Source: Erysipelotrichaceae bacterium (GTDB lineage: Bacteria; Bacillota_I; Bacilli_A; Erysipelotrichales; Erysipelotrichaceae). Taken from it: a stretch of DNA of 42,958 bases. Positions within the stretch are counted from its first letter, which is position 1. The number at the start of each line of letters is the position of its first letter. The notes beneath the pieces are model-generated. The model was not told the DNA's origin, searched no databases, and saw nothing but the letters and a program-made list of their open reading frames with translations. Positions 26,301-33,187 of the stretch are shown piece by piece. A program made the translations under genes and the position numbers. The DNA lies in assembly GCA_003520745.1 (NCBI GenBank), contig DOUE01000001.1, positions 1,410 to 44,367 of the forward strand, written 5' to 3'.

Positions 26301-28195
26301 AGTTTTACAAATCGAAGATCAGGCAAATTCACATTGTCGGTGAATATGCGAACCTTATGGTAAAGGACTATAATTCCGCTTTAGAATTCGTAACGAATTA
26401 CTTCACAATGGATTTTAGAAAGTTTATCGCTAGATATTTTAAGGAAGATCGATCTAGGGAAATTGAACGCAATATTACGCCTGCCAAATATAAACAGCTT
26501 TTCGGCGAACTATCGGATCAGCAAGCACAAATCATTAATGACAACGAATCAAAATACATCGTTGTTACTGCAGGACCTGGAAGTGGTAAAACTCGTGTGT
26601 TGGTACATAAACTTGCTTCACTCCTTTTACTTGAAGATGTCAAACATGAGCAATTGCTTATGCTAACTTTCTCTCGCGCAGCTGCAACCGAATTTAAAAA
26701 GAGATTAACGAATTTAATCGGGAATGCTGCAAATTTCATCGAGATAAAGACATTTCATTCTTATTGTTTCGATATTCTAGGCAAAATTGGTAGTCTGAAG
26801 AATGTTGATGATGTGGTTAGGGATGCTACTGAAATGATTAACAACGGCGAAGTAGAACCAGGAAAGATAATGAAGAGTGTTTTGGTAATAGATGAAGCGC
26901 AAGATATGGATGAAAATGAGTATGCATTGATTACAACATTAATTAAGGCTAATCCTGACATGCGCTTAATTGCAGTAGGGGATGATGATCAGAATATTTT
27001 CGAATTCAGGGGTTCGAGTTCAAAATATATGCGAACACTTCTCGATGAATATGAAGCGACAAAACATGAATTGAGCGAGAATTTTAGAAGTAAAAGTAAC
27101 ATCGTAGCACTTAGCAATGAATTCGTTTCATCATTAAGTGACCGTATGAAATCATTGCCGATTCAATCGACTCAAGAAGCAATGGGTACGGTTGAAATCA
27201 CTTTACATAATTCATCATTAATGGAAGAAGCATTAGCGAATCATGTTGTTGAGACTTTCTTTGGCGGAAGAGCATGTGTGTTAACAAATACTAATTTTGA
27301 TGCAATGCAAGTAACCGGACTGTTATTGCGGAAAGGTGTTCGTGCTAAATTGATACAATCGTACGATGGCTTTCGGCTGTTCAATCTATTGGAGGTTCGT
27401 TTTTTCTTGAACTATATTGATTCTAGACTCAGTTCACCAGTGATAGATAATGCTTTATGGGCTGAAGCTCAATCAAAACTATCTGAAGTCTATGCTGAAA
27501 GTACATGTCTTGAGAATTGTTTGAATATGGCTAGAGTATTCGAAAGTTCAAATAAAATCAAGTTCCGGAGTGATCTTTTCGAGTTCATAAATGAATCCAA
27601 CTATGATGATTTTTATACGGATGAACTTGACACTATATATATTTCCACAATCCACAAAGCAAAAGGAAGAGAATTTGATACTGTGTATCTGCTCATGAAG
27701 AATGTTGTGAATCCAAAGGATGAAGTAAGACGAGCTTTGTATGTTGCTTTAACGAGGGCGAGGGATACGTTGTATATTCACAGTAACACCAACATTTTTG
27801 ATTCATTCGCAATCGATGGAATCACAAAGAAGAGAGATTCAGGTCCTTACAACGAACCGCTAGAAATTATCCTGCAACTTACGCATAAGGATGTCGTACT
27901 CAATTTCTTCAAAGATAAGAAAGAACGGATTATGCAACTTCGTTGCGGATGCAAGTTGGAAATCATCGGTAGCTATCTCAACGCAGAGATAAAAGGTCAA
28001 GTACAACGTGTTGCAAAACTATCAAGTGGATTTGTTGAAAAGCTAGAAAACCTTAAGCAAAAAGGATATGTTCCGTCTATTACTACCGTTGGATTTGTTG
28101 TAGCTTGGCAGGGGGAAGATGACGAGGACGAATCGGCAATTGTACTGCCGATAATGAATCTTAAGAAACCGTTTATTAGCGAAAATGAGAAATAG
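23375..28195 (+). CDS. DEDD exonuclease - RecQ helicase - UvrD/Rep helicase fusion
   Basis: 1606 residues in three modules. (1) Residues 1-120, DnaQ-like exonuclease: ExoI D9/E11 (FIDSEVG), ExoII D59 (GHNIIHHDM), ExoIII near H92 and D111. (2) RecQ-type SF2 helicase, about 255-610: Walker A FPTGGGKS (283-290), DEAH (387-390), SAWGQDFR (393-400) and QESGRAGRD (575-583), then winged-helix-like sequence. (3) UvrD/Rep-type SF1 helicase, about 1040-1475: AGPGSGKTR (1066-1074), IDEAQD (1172-1177), GDDDQNIFEFRG, ENFRS and YVALTRARDTLYI. A cysteine cluster (CRLGCSYC, 231-238) precedes the RecQ core, while the canonical RecQ zinc motif seems absent. AGGAGATAAAA sets ATG 23375. It probably processes DNA ends or foreign DNA; that role is inferred. 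Confidence 0.9.
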   Translation: MGKKISFIDSEVGVEDKKVNDLGAVRYDRAMFHGTSIQKFCNFISGSEFLCGHNIIHHDMKFIRPHITNGITDKYIDTLYLSPLLFPKRPYHALLKDDKLQSDELNNPLNDCQKAEVLFYDEISAFTSLPLQRKQIFYYLLHAYDEFRHFFEFVDFSTTESDVEELIRNEFKGEFCSNANVSLLVKNYPVELAYTLALIGSDDYHSITPYWLQMNYPRIDNVIKYLRNTPCRLGCSYCTDMLDIHKELKRIYGYDSFRKYDGESLQEEATQAAVEGKSLLAVFPTGGGKSITFQLPALMSGKTVHGLTVIISPLQSLMKDQVDNLNEIGIIDAVTVNGMQSPIERSEAFNRVSSGMATILYISPEQLRSRTIEKLIMSRNIVRFVIDEAHCFSAWGQDFRVDYLYIGDFIRKLQVNRNDKKPIPVSCFTATAKQKVISDIRDYFKRKLDLDLDLFASSATRKNLHYVVLFKETEEEKYSTLRSLIEQKNCPTIVYVSRTKKTHELAARLSRDGFEACAFNGKMDANQKIANQDAFIRNEVKIIVATSAFGMGVDKKDVRLVVHYDMSDSLENYVQESGRAGRDSSIQAECYVLFNDNDLDKHFILLNQTKLSISEIQQVWKAIKSMTRFRTRICCSALEIARQAGWEDVVFDIETRVKTAISALESANYIERGHNVPHIYATGIHAKNMQEASSRIDRSPLFEDNQKQDAKRIIKSLISRRSIANAGNDDAESRVDYLADTLGIKKEDVIASINLMRQEGLLADSLDMSAFILKSDSQNKSMQILDRFSRLETFVLSQLLEDGCTINYKELNEEGLAAGISHSNIKNLRTLLYYLTIKNYVSKVEDAGRNSVKVSPSISLKHLFEKQYRRIDICKFIVQELYSLIDDTVDSNNDECGVMFSLVGLFNKYISIPKIDIDVKSISINDISDALLYLSKIGAMKLEGGFLVLYNGMEIKRLITDNRISYKIEDYKLLDEFYKSKIRQIHIVGEYANLMVKDYNSALEFVTNYFTMDFRKFIARYFKEDRSREIERNITPAKYKQLFGELSDQQAQIINDNESKYIVVTAGPGSGKTRVLVHKLASLLLLEDVKHEQLLMLTFSRAAATEFKKRLTNLIGNAANFIEIKTFHSYCFDILGKIGSLKNVDDVVRDATEMINNGEVEPGKIMKSVLVIDEAQDMDENEYALITTLIKANPDMRLIAVGDDDQNIFEFRGSSSKYMRTLLDEYEATKHELSENFRSKSNIVALSNEFVSSLSDRMKSLPIQSTQEAMGTVEITLHNSSLMEEALANHVVETFFGGRACVLTNTNFDAMQVTGLLLRKGVRAKLIQSYDGFRLFNLLEVRFFLNYIDSRLSSPVIDNALWAEAQSKLSEVYAESTCLENCLNMARVFESSNKIKFRSDLFEFINESNYDDFYTDELDTIYISTIHKAKGREFDTVYLLMKNVVNPKDEVRRALYVALTRARDTLYIHSNTNIFDSFAIDGITKKRDSGPYNEPLEIILQLTHKDVVLNFFKDKKERIMQLRCGCKLEIIGSYLNAEIKGQVQRVAKLSSGFVEKLENLKQKGYVPSITTVGFVVAWQGEDDEDESAIVLPIMNLKKPFISENEK

Positions 28196-28272
28196 CGGTA
28201 AGTTTAGCATGTATGTACGTTCTTATGTGCTTTAGTTCGATGATAAACTTTCATGTGAAAAGAGAGAGAAAA

Positions 28273-29103
28273 TTGCCAAAACAAGTTAGAAACAACAAAT
28301 ATTCAAGTCGCGATGACGAACTAAAGATCGACTGCGGAAAATGCAGCGGTTTGTGTTGTGTCGCTCTCTATTGCGCCAAATCCGACGGGTTTCCTTCAGA
28401 TAAACCGGCGGGGAAGCCCTGTGAATACTTACTGAACGATTTTCGATGTGCGATTCATCATGAGTTAAAAGAGCGGAAAATGAAAGGTTGTCTCGCCTAT
28501 GATTGTTTTGGTGCCGGACAGAAAGCCACCCGATCTTTCCCTCAAGGTGTGAATTGGATGACCAAACCCTCGGATGCCGATGAAATCTTCGCTGTTTTCC
28601 GCATCCTGTTTCAAATGCATCAGTATTTATGGTATCTGCTTGAGGCGGTCGGTCTTGCGGATGATGAAAACACGACACGTGAGATTGAGCGTCTGATTGA
28701 TGAAAATGAACGGATCACGGGATTGGATGTCCGTCGACTGGTCGAAGTCGATCTGGGAGGATATAAATCCAACGTCGACCGATGGTTAAAGGAAGTGAGT
28801 TTCAAGCGGGGATCCGATCGTAGAGAAAGCAAAAACAAGAATGTTCTAGGAAAGAACTTCAAAGGGGCCAACCTTGAGGATGGCGACTTCACGATGTCGT
28901 TGATGATCGCTGCGAATCTTAAAGGATGCAAACTCGACGGTGCGAACTTTCTGGGGGCGGATCTTCGTGACGCAAACATAAAAAACACCGATTTGAGTAA
29001 ATGCCTTTTCTTAACGCAGATGCAGATCAATTCGGTCATCGGAAACAAGCAGACCAACCTACCCTTAAGATTGGTTCGCCCCACGTCATGGGACGATCAA
29101 TAA
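28273..29103 (+). CDS. Pentapeptide repeat protein with Cys-rich N-terminus
   Basis: About 276 residues. The N-terminal CGKCSGLCCVALY, later Cys residues (KPCEYL, FRCAIH, KGCLAYDCFG) and a helical middle are followed by pentapeptide repeats (GANLEDGDF, AANLKGCKLDGANFLGADLRDANI) and an FLTQMQINSVIG ending. This layout belongs to a known family of about 270 aa; the Cys set probably binds metal or a cluster. The start is unclear: TTG 28273 fits the family length, while GTG 28255 and ATG 28240 are alternatives without ribosome sites. GC returns to moderate here, so it marks the right edge of the island. Confidence 0.75.
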   Translation: MPKQVRNNKYSSRDDELKIDCGKCSGLCCVALYCAKSDGFPSDKPAGKPCEYLLNDFRCAIHHELKERKMKGCLAYDCFGAGQKATRSFPQGVNWMTKPSDADEIFAVFRILFQMHQYLWYLLEAVGLADDENTTREIERLIDENERITGLDVRRLVEVDLGGYKSNVDRWLKEVSFKRGSDRRESKNKNVLGKNFKGANLEDGDFTMSLMIAANLKGCKLDGANFLGADLRDANIKNTDLSKCLFLTQMQINSVIGNKQTNLPLRLVRPTSWDDQ

Positions 29104-29165
29104 CTCAGCTGTGAAGCCATTTGAAATTTCCGATAGATTTAAAGTGAGGAAAGAGGGGGCGATGT

Positions 29166-29903
29166 ATGTCGACGTGGAATCCATGGCGAGGTTGCCACAA
29201 GAAAAGCGAAGGGTGTCTGCACTGCTATATCCATCGGGCGGACGCCGGAAAAAGGATCGACACAAATCGGATCATAAAGACCGACGAATTTTATAAACCG
29301 ATCGAGAAAGATGCGAAAGGGAAAGACCGTATTAAAAGCGGACAACTCGTTTTCCTTTGCTTCAATAGCGATTTCCTGATCGAAGAGGCGGATGAATGGC
29401 GTAAAGAAGCGTGGAAGATGATCAGACAGAGGAGAGACCTTCATTTTCTCTTCCTTACCAAGCGCATTGAACGCTTTTCGATCGGATTGCCTGAAGATTG
29501 GGGGGAAGGCTATCCCAATGTCTCGGTGTGTTGTACCATCGAGAACCAAGTCCGTGCGGACGAAAGACTGGAGATATTTCGAAAGTTATCGATCCGACAC
29601 AAAATGATCATCGTCCAACCGATGTTGGAGAAGATCGACATCGCTTCATATCTCGACGCTTCCATCGAATGCGTCGTGGTCGGAGGGGAATCAGGGAAGG
29701 ATGTGCGCCCTTTAGACTTTGATTGGGTATTGGATCTGCGCAGACAATGCATGGAAAACAACGTGAGCTTCGAGTTCAGGCAGATCGGGTCGATCTTCAT
29801 CAAAGATCACACGGTTTATCATGTGCAGAAGCAGTTCCTAGGCGCACAAGCGCGTAAGGCGAATATAAACTATACGGCCGTACCGGCGTCATCTACAGAT
29901 TGA
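29166..29903 (+). CDS. DUF5131 family protein (phage Gp37/Gp68-like)
   Basis: 245 residues. The N-terminus WNPWRGCHKKSEGCLHCY has the C-x6-C-x2-C cysteine pattern typical of DUF5131, followed by FLCFNSDFLIEEADEWRKEAW, FLFLTKRIERF and VVVGGESGKDVRPLDFDWV. The fold is thought to be related to radical-SAM barrels; its function is unknown. Homologues occur in phages. AAAGAGGGGGCGATGT precedes ATG 29166. Confidence 0.85.
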   Translation: MSTWNPWRGCHKKSEGCLHCYIHRADAGKRIDTNRIIKTDEFYKPIEKDAKGKDRIKSGQLVFLCFNSDFLIEEADEWRKEAWKMIRQRRDLHFLFLTKRIERFSIGLPEDWGEGYPNVSVCCTIENQVRADERLEIFRKLSIRHKMIIVQPMLEKIDIASYLDASIECVVVGGESGKDVRPLDFDWVLDLRRQCMENNVSFEFRQIGSIFIKDHTVYHVQKQFLGAQARKANINYTAVPASSTD

Positions 29904-29958
29904 ACGATTGACAGGGTTCTTTCTTCGGTGGTACTGTTGAAACAACAGGGGGTGAACC

Positions 29959-30300
29959 ATGATTTTCTATCTACCCGCATTCCTTCTTCTCATCATCGCC
30001 TATTTCATCAAGTTCAAAAAAGTGACATGGTTGATTTCGGGGTATAATACATCCTCTAAAAAAGAAAAAGAAAAGTATAATCTGGTGAAACTCTGTCGGA
30101 TGATGGGGAATTTCACCTTTGGTCTATCTCTCATCCTCTTTATCATGGCGACCGTGTCGATGATCCTACCGAAACAAGAAGACATCGTTTTAACGGTTGG
30201 ATTCATCGCGTTGGCGGTTTACTCCGTCGTTGGGATCGCCTATCTAAATACCGGAAAAAGAGTGTTGAAGGACGAAGGACTTAACTCGTCCTCAAAGTAG
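29959..30300 (+). CDS. DUF3784 family membrane protein
   Basis: 113 residues with three hydrophobic segments (residues 2-18, about 49-68 and 74-95). The loop WLISGYNTSSKKEKEKYN, followed by KLCRMMGNF, is the DUF3784 hallmark. The function is unknown. CAGGGGGTGAACC precedes ATG 29959. Confidence 0.85.
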   Translation: MIFYLPAFLLLIIAYFIKFKKVTWLISGYNTSSKKEKEKYNLVKLCRMMGNFTFGLSLILFIMATVSMILPKQEDIVLTVGFIALAVYSVVGIAYLNTGKRVLKDEGLNSSSK

Positions 30301-30345
30301 AGAAAACCCAATCTATCCCGACAATGGGAACAAGGAGGATGGATC

Positions 30346-30987
30346 ATGAAAGCTTACCGGTTTAGGATTGAATTGGTCGATTCGAATCCGTTGATCTGGA
30401 GAACTTTCGTCATTCCGGCGGGAGTCACGTTCAAGCGTCTTCACGACACGATCCAATATGTCATGGGGTGGTGGAACTCCCATCTCCATGCCTTCGTGTT
30501 GACCGAGCCGGCGTTACGCATCACCAATGATGAAGAAGGATACTTCGACCAGTTATCGATGATTGAAGAAAAGAAGCAAGGATTACTCGATGAGATCGTA
30601 GACCCGCATGGGATCCTTCTGAGATCCCTTGAAACCCCGATGAAGTTGTCGAAGAATTTGAAGATCGATAAATATGTCGAAAAGAACCCTGTTTTCACTT
30701 ATCTTTATGACTTCGGGGATGGATGGGAACATCGCATTACCCTCGAAAAGATCGACGAGGAGTATAAGTATCCGTACCCCAAAATCCTTGAAGGGGAAGG
30801 GGATTGCCCTCCCGAGGATGTGGGAGGCATCGGGGGATATGAAGAGTTCTTGATAATCATGCTAGATCGAAAGAATCCTGCGTATCTTGAGATGAAAGAT
30901 TGGGCGGAGATGCAGAATTATTCAAAATTCAGGATCAAGGATGTGAATGATTGGATGAGACATGACCTTAGGCTAAAACGGATCTAA
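30346..30987 (+). CDS. Plasmid pRiA4b ORF-3 family protein
   Basis: 213 residues. The pattern IELVDSNPLIWRTFVIPAGVTFKRLHDTIQYVMGW, then HLHAFVL, then TYLYDFGDGWEHRITLEK and the final GEGDCPPEDVGGIGGYEEF, is diagnostic of this family. Members occur on plasmids and chromosomes, sometimes beside mobile elements; their molecular function is unknown. AAGGAGG precedes ATG 30346. Confidence 0.9.
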   Translation: MKAYRFRIELVDSNPLIWRTFVIPAGVTFKRLHDTIQYVMGWWNSHLHAFVLTEPALRITNDEEGYFDQLSMIEEKKQGLLDEIVDPHGILLRSLETPMKLSKNLKIDKYVEKNPVFTYLYDFGDGWEHRITLEKIDEEYKYPYPKILEGEGDCPPEDVGGIGGYEEFLIIMLDRKNPAYLEMKDWAEMQNYSKFRIKDVNDWMRHDLRLKRI

Positions 30988-31006
30988 AAGAAAGAAAAGG
31001 TACGTT

Positions 31007-31870
31007 ATGAACATCAAAGATTTCCGTTATGACGGAAGCAAGAAATTCAACATCAAGGAATTCGACACCAATCAGACCGGAGAATTCAAGGATCGTGAAG
31101 ACGCGGAATCAAACCGCGACGACCATATCCTTGAACTGCAAGGACTACAGGATCGGTTGTATGCGGAAAACAAAGAAGGCTTGTTGGTCATTTTCCAGGC
31201 GATGGATGCGGCGGGGAAAGACGGCGCGGTGAAGTACGTCATGTCGGGGATCAATCCGGCGGGTGTGAGCGTCTACAACTTCAAAGTGCCGACCGCGGAA
31301 GAAATGGACCACGATTATCTGTGGCGTGCGATGAAGGCCGGACCGGAACGCGGGAAGATCGCGATTTTCAATCGTTCCTACTATGAGGATGTCTTGGTGG
31401 TGAAGGTGCATCAACTGCATCTGAATTCCGATTTGCCCGATCGATGCAAGACCAAAGACATCTTCGAGAAACGCTACGAACAAATCCGCAATTATGAAAA
31501 ACATCTCTATGAAAACGGATTCCGCATCGTCAAGATTTTTCTGAACATTTCCAAAGACGAACAGAAGAAGCAATTCTTACAAAGAATCGACGATCCCGCG
31601 AAGAATTGGAAGTTCGCCGACGGGGATCTCAAGGAACGCGGGTTCTGGGACCAATACATGGAAGCGTATGAAGACGCGATCAATGCGACCTCCACGAAGG
31701 AAGCCCCATGGTATGTCGTGCCTTCGGATAAGAAGTGGTTCGCACGACAATTGATCGCGGATATCATCGTAAAAACGATGGAAGACATCGACCCGCAGTA
31801 TCCGACCGTCGGTGAAGAACGCAAGGCGAAACTGGCGGAATTCCGTAAACTCCTGATGGATGAAGAATAG
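31007..31870 (+). CDS. ppk2: Polyphosphate kinase 2 family protein
   Basis: 287 residues. The phosphate-binding loop is QAMDAAGKDG (residues 64-73), the catalytic Asp-Arg region is FNRSYYEDVLV (121-131), and TAEEMDHDYLWR is the usual lid segment. PPK2 enzymes use polyphosphate to phosphorylate nucleoside mono- or diphosphates. The short single-domain form and sequence pattern resemble class III members that can take AMP to ATP, but the class is inferred. The stop is five bases before the metallophosphoesterase start. Confidence 0.9.
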   Translation: MNIKDFRYDGSKKFNIKEFDTNQTGEFKDREDAESNRDDHILELQGLQDRLYAENKEGLLVIFQAMDAAGKDGAVKYVMSGINPAGVSVYNFKVPTAEEMDHDYLWRAMKAGPERGKIAIFNRSYYEDVLVVKVHQLHLNSDLPDRCKTKDIFEKRYEQIRNYEKHLYENGFRIVKIFLNISKDEQKKQFLQRIDDPAKNWKFADGDLKERGFWDQYMEAYEDAINATSTKEAPWYVVPSDKKWFARQLIADIIVKTMEDIDPQYPTVGEERKAKLAEFRKLLMDEE

Positions 31871-31875
31871 AATCC

Positions 31876-32727
31876 ATGACTCGTCATCGTCGCGGCAGAT
31901 TCAAAAAAATGGGAAAGTGGATGGCGGTACTCGCCATCGCTTTTCTCTATCACGAAAACTTTAGTCTGACGACGACGTACTATACATTAGTGGATGAAAC
32001 GATTCCAAGTGGGTTCAACGACTTTCGGATCGTCCAATTGTCCGATCTCCATAATACAGGGTTCGGGGTGAATCAGCGTGATTTGCTTCGCAAGATCGAT
32101 GAAGCGCATCCCGACATCATCGTGATCACCGGGGATCTGGTCGACCGTTATGTCACCAATGTCGATCTCGCGATGGACCTTGTGGAAGGAGCGATCAAGA
32201 TCGCACCCGTCTATTATGTTGGAGGGAACCATGAGGCAAGACTAGAAGATCCGGAAGAATTCTTCAAAAAACTTGAAGCGGGTGGCGTCACGATTCTTCA
32301 TGACAAAAGGATCGCATTGAAACGTGGAGGTTCATCGATCGATCTCCTCGGGTTAAGCGAGCCGATATTCGGTCTCGCGTATGAAGGGACGTCGGATCTC
32401 CGCGAAACGTTACGCCGACTTACGGAAACAACAACGACGTTCACGATCCTTTTGAACCATCATTCCGAGAACCTGGACATCATCGCGGACTATCAAGTCG
32501 ACCTGGTCTTCAGCGGGCATGCGCACGGGGGGCAAGTCCGGATCCCTTTTCTGATGGATGGGTTGATCGCACCCGATCAAGGGTTCTTTCCGAAGTTTAC
32601 TTCAGGCATCTATCAGGATCGAAACACGAAGGAGATTGTTAGCCGTGGATTGGGGAACAGTATCCTTCCGTTCAGGGTGTTCAACCGACCTGAAATCGTC
32701 GTCGTGACCCTGAATCCGAGAAAGTGA
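31876..32727 (+). CDS. Membrane-anchored metallophosphoesterase
   Basis: 283 residues: a basic N-terminus, one hydrophobic stretch (about 13-25), then a calcineurin-like phosphoesterase of the YkuE/YaeI type. Metal ligands appear in SDLHN (D57, H59), GDLVD (D87), GGNHE (N118, H119), LLNHHSEN and SGHAHGG. It could act on phosphate esters or diesters at the membrane face; the substrate is unknown. ATG 31876 is used, with an in-frame ATG 31909 possible. It follows ppk2 with a five-base gap, so the two are probably co-expressed. Confidence 0.85.
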   Translation: MTRHRRGRFKKMGKWMAVLAIAFLYHENFSLTTTYYTLVDETIPSGFNDFRIVQLSDLHNTGFGVNQRDLLRKIDEAHPDIIVITGDLVDRYVTNVDLAMDLVEGAIKIAPVYYVGGNHEARLEDPEEFFKKLEAGGVTILHDKRIALKRGGSSIDLLGLSEPIFGLAYEGTSDLRETLRRLTETTTTFTILLNHHSENLDIIADYQVDLVFSGHAHGGQVRIPFLMDGLIAPDQGFFPKFTSGIYQDRNTKEIVSRGLGNSILPFRVFNRPEIVVVTLNPRK

Positions 32728-32737
32728 AGAAAATGAG

Positions 32738-33172
32738 ATGAAAAACAATGAAATCATTGCCTTCACATCGTTGGAGGATGCCATCAACGATTGGGCGAAT
32801 CACTATCGACCCTTAAGTATCGATTATGAACACGGCGCCATGATTTATCGACGGGAATCGAAAGAGGCTACGACCTACCATATCGGAAAAACAATCCGGG
32901 GAACCAAAGGTTCGAAGGTCACCCGACCCAATGTGGTACTCGCGTTTCTCTACTTCTACGGCTTCGAGTCGGTTTTTCGATGGATCCTTCATCGCGATGA
33001 TATCGCGGCGTTCATCCACACCCATCCCCGACCACCCCTGGGATTCAGCTATCGGCGACATTCGAAAGAAGACCTTGGGCTATTAAAGTTGAAACGAATC
33101 AGAGAAGTCATCGTGGTTCCCTATGAAAACCTGGAAGTGAACCGTGAAGTCAAATCAAAACCATCCGCATAA
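32738..33172 (+). CDS. JAMM/MPN-like or DUF4329-like protein
   Basis: 144 residues. The segment AAFIHTHPRPPLGFSYRRHSKEDLGLL has HxHP, a loop and SxxD like a JAMM metalloprotease, but the loop is longer than the classic seven residues. A DUF4329-type domain is the main alternative. The N-terminal half (SLEDAINDWANHYRP, YHIGKTIRGTKGSKV) is not family-specific. The stop codon sits in the loop of the shared terminator, convergent with the ABC transporter gene. Confidence 0.5.
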   Translation: MKNNEIIAFTSLEDAINDWANHYRPLSIDYEHGAMIYRRESKEATTYHIGKTIRGTKGSKVTRPNVVLAFLYFYGFESVFRWILHRDDIAAFIHTHPRPPLGFSYRRHSKEDLGLLKLKRIREVIVVPYENLEVNREVKSKPSA

Positions 33173-33187
33173 CGGATGGTTTATTTT
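33159..33187. terminator. Bidirectional terminator between convergent genes
   Basis: AACCATCCG (33159-33167), loop CATAA, CGGATGGTT (33173-33181), then TATTTTA. The TAA of the plus-strand gene is in the loop. On the minus strand the stem is followed by an A-to-T equivalent run, so it can also end the ABC transporter transcript. Confidence 0.85.

Noticed and set aside
21887..28272. Direct repeats (attachment sites) at the edges of the A+T-rich island
   Set aside because: No matching repeats, integrase or tRNA gene could be found by eye at either edge.
29111..29296. 61-codon frame before DUF5131
   Set aside because: It overlaps the DUF5131 start in another frame and looks like a by-product of that coding region.
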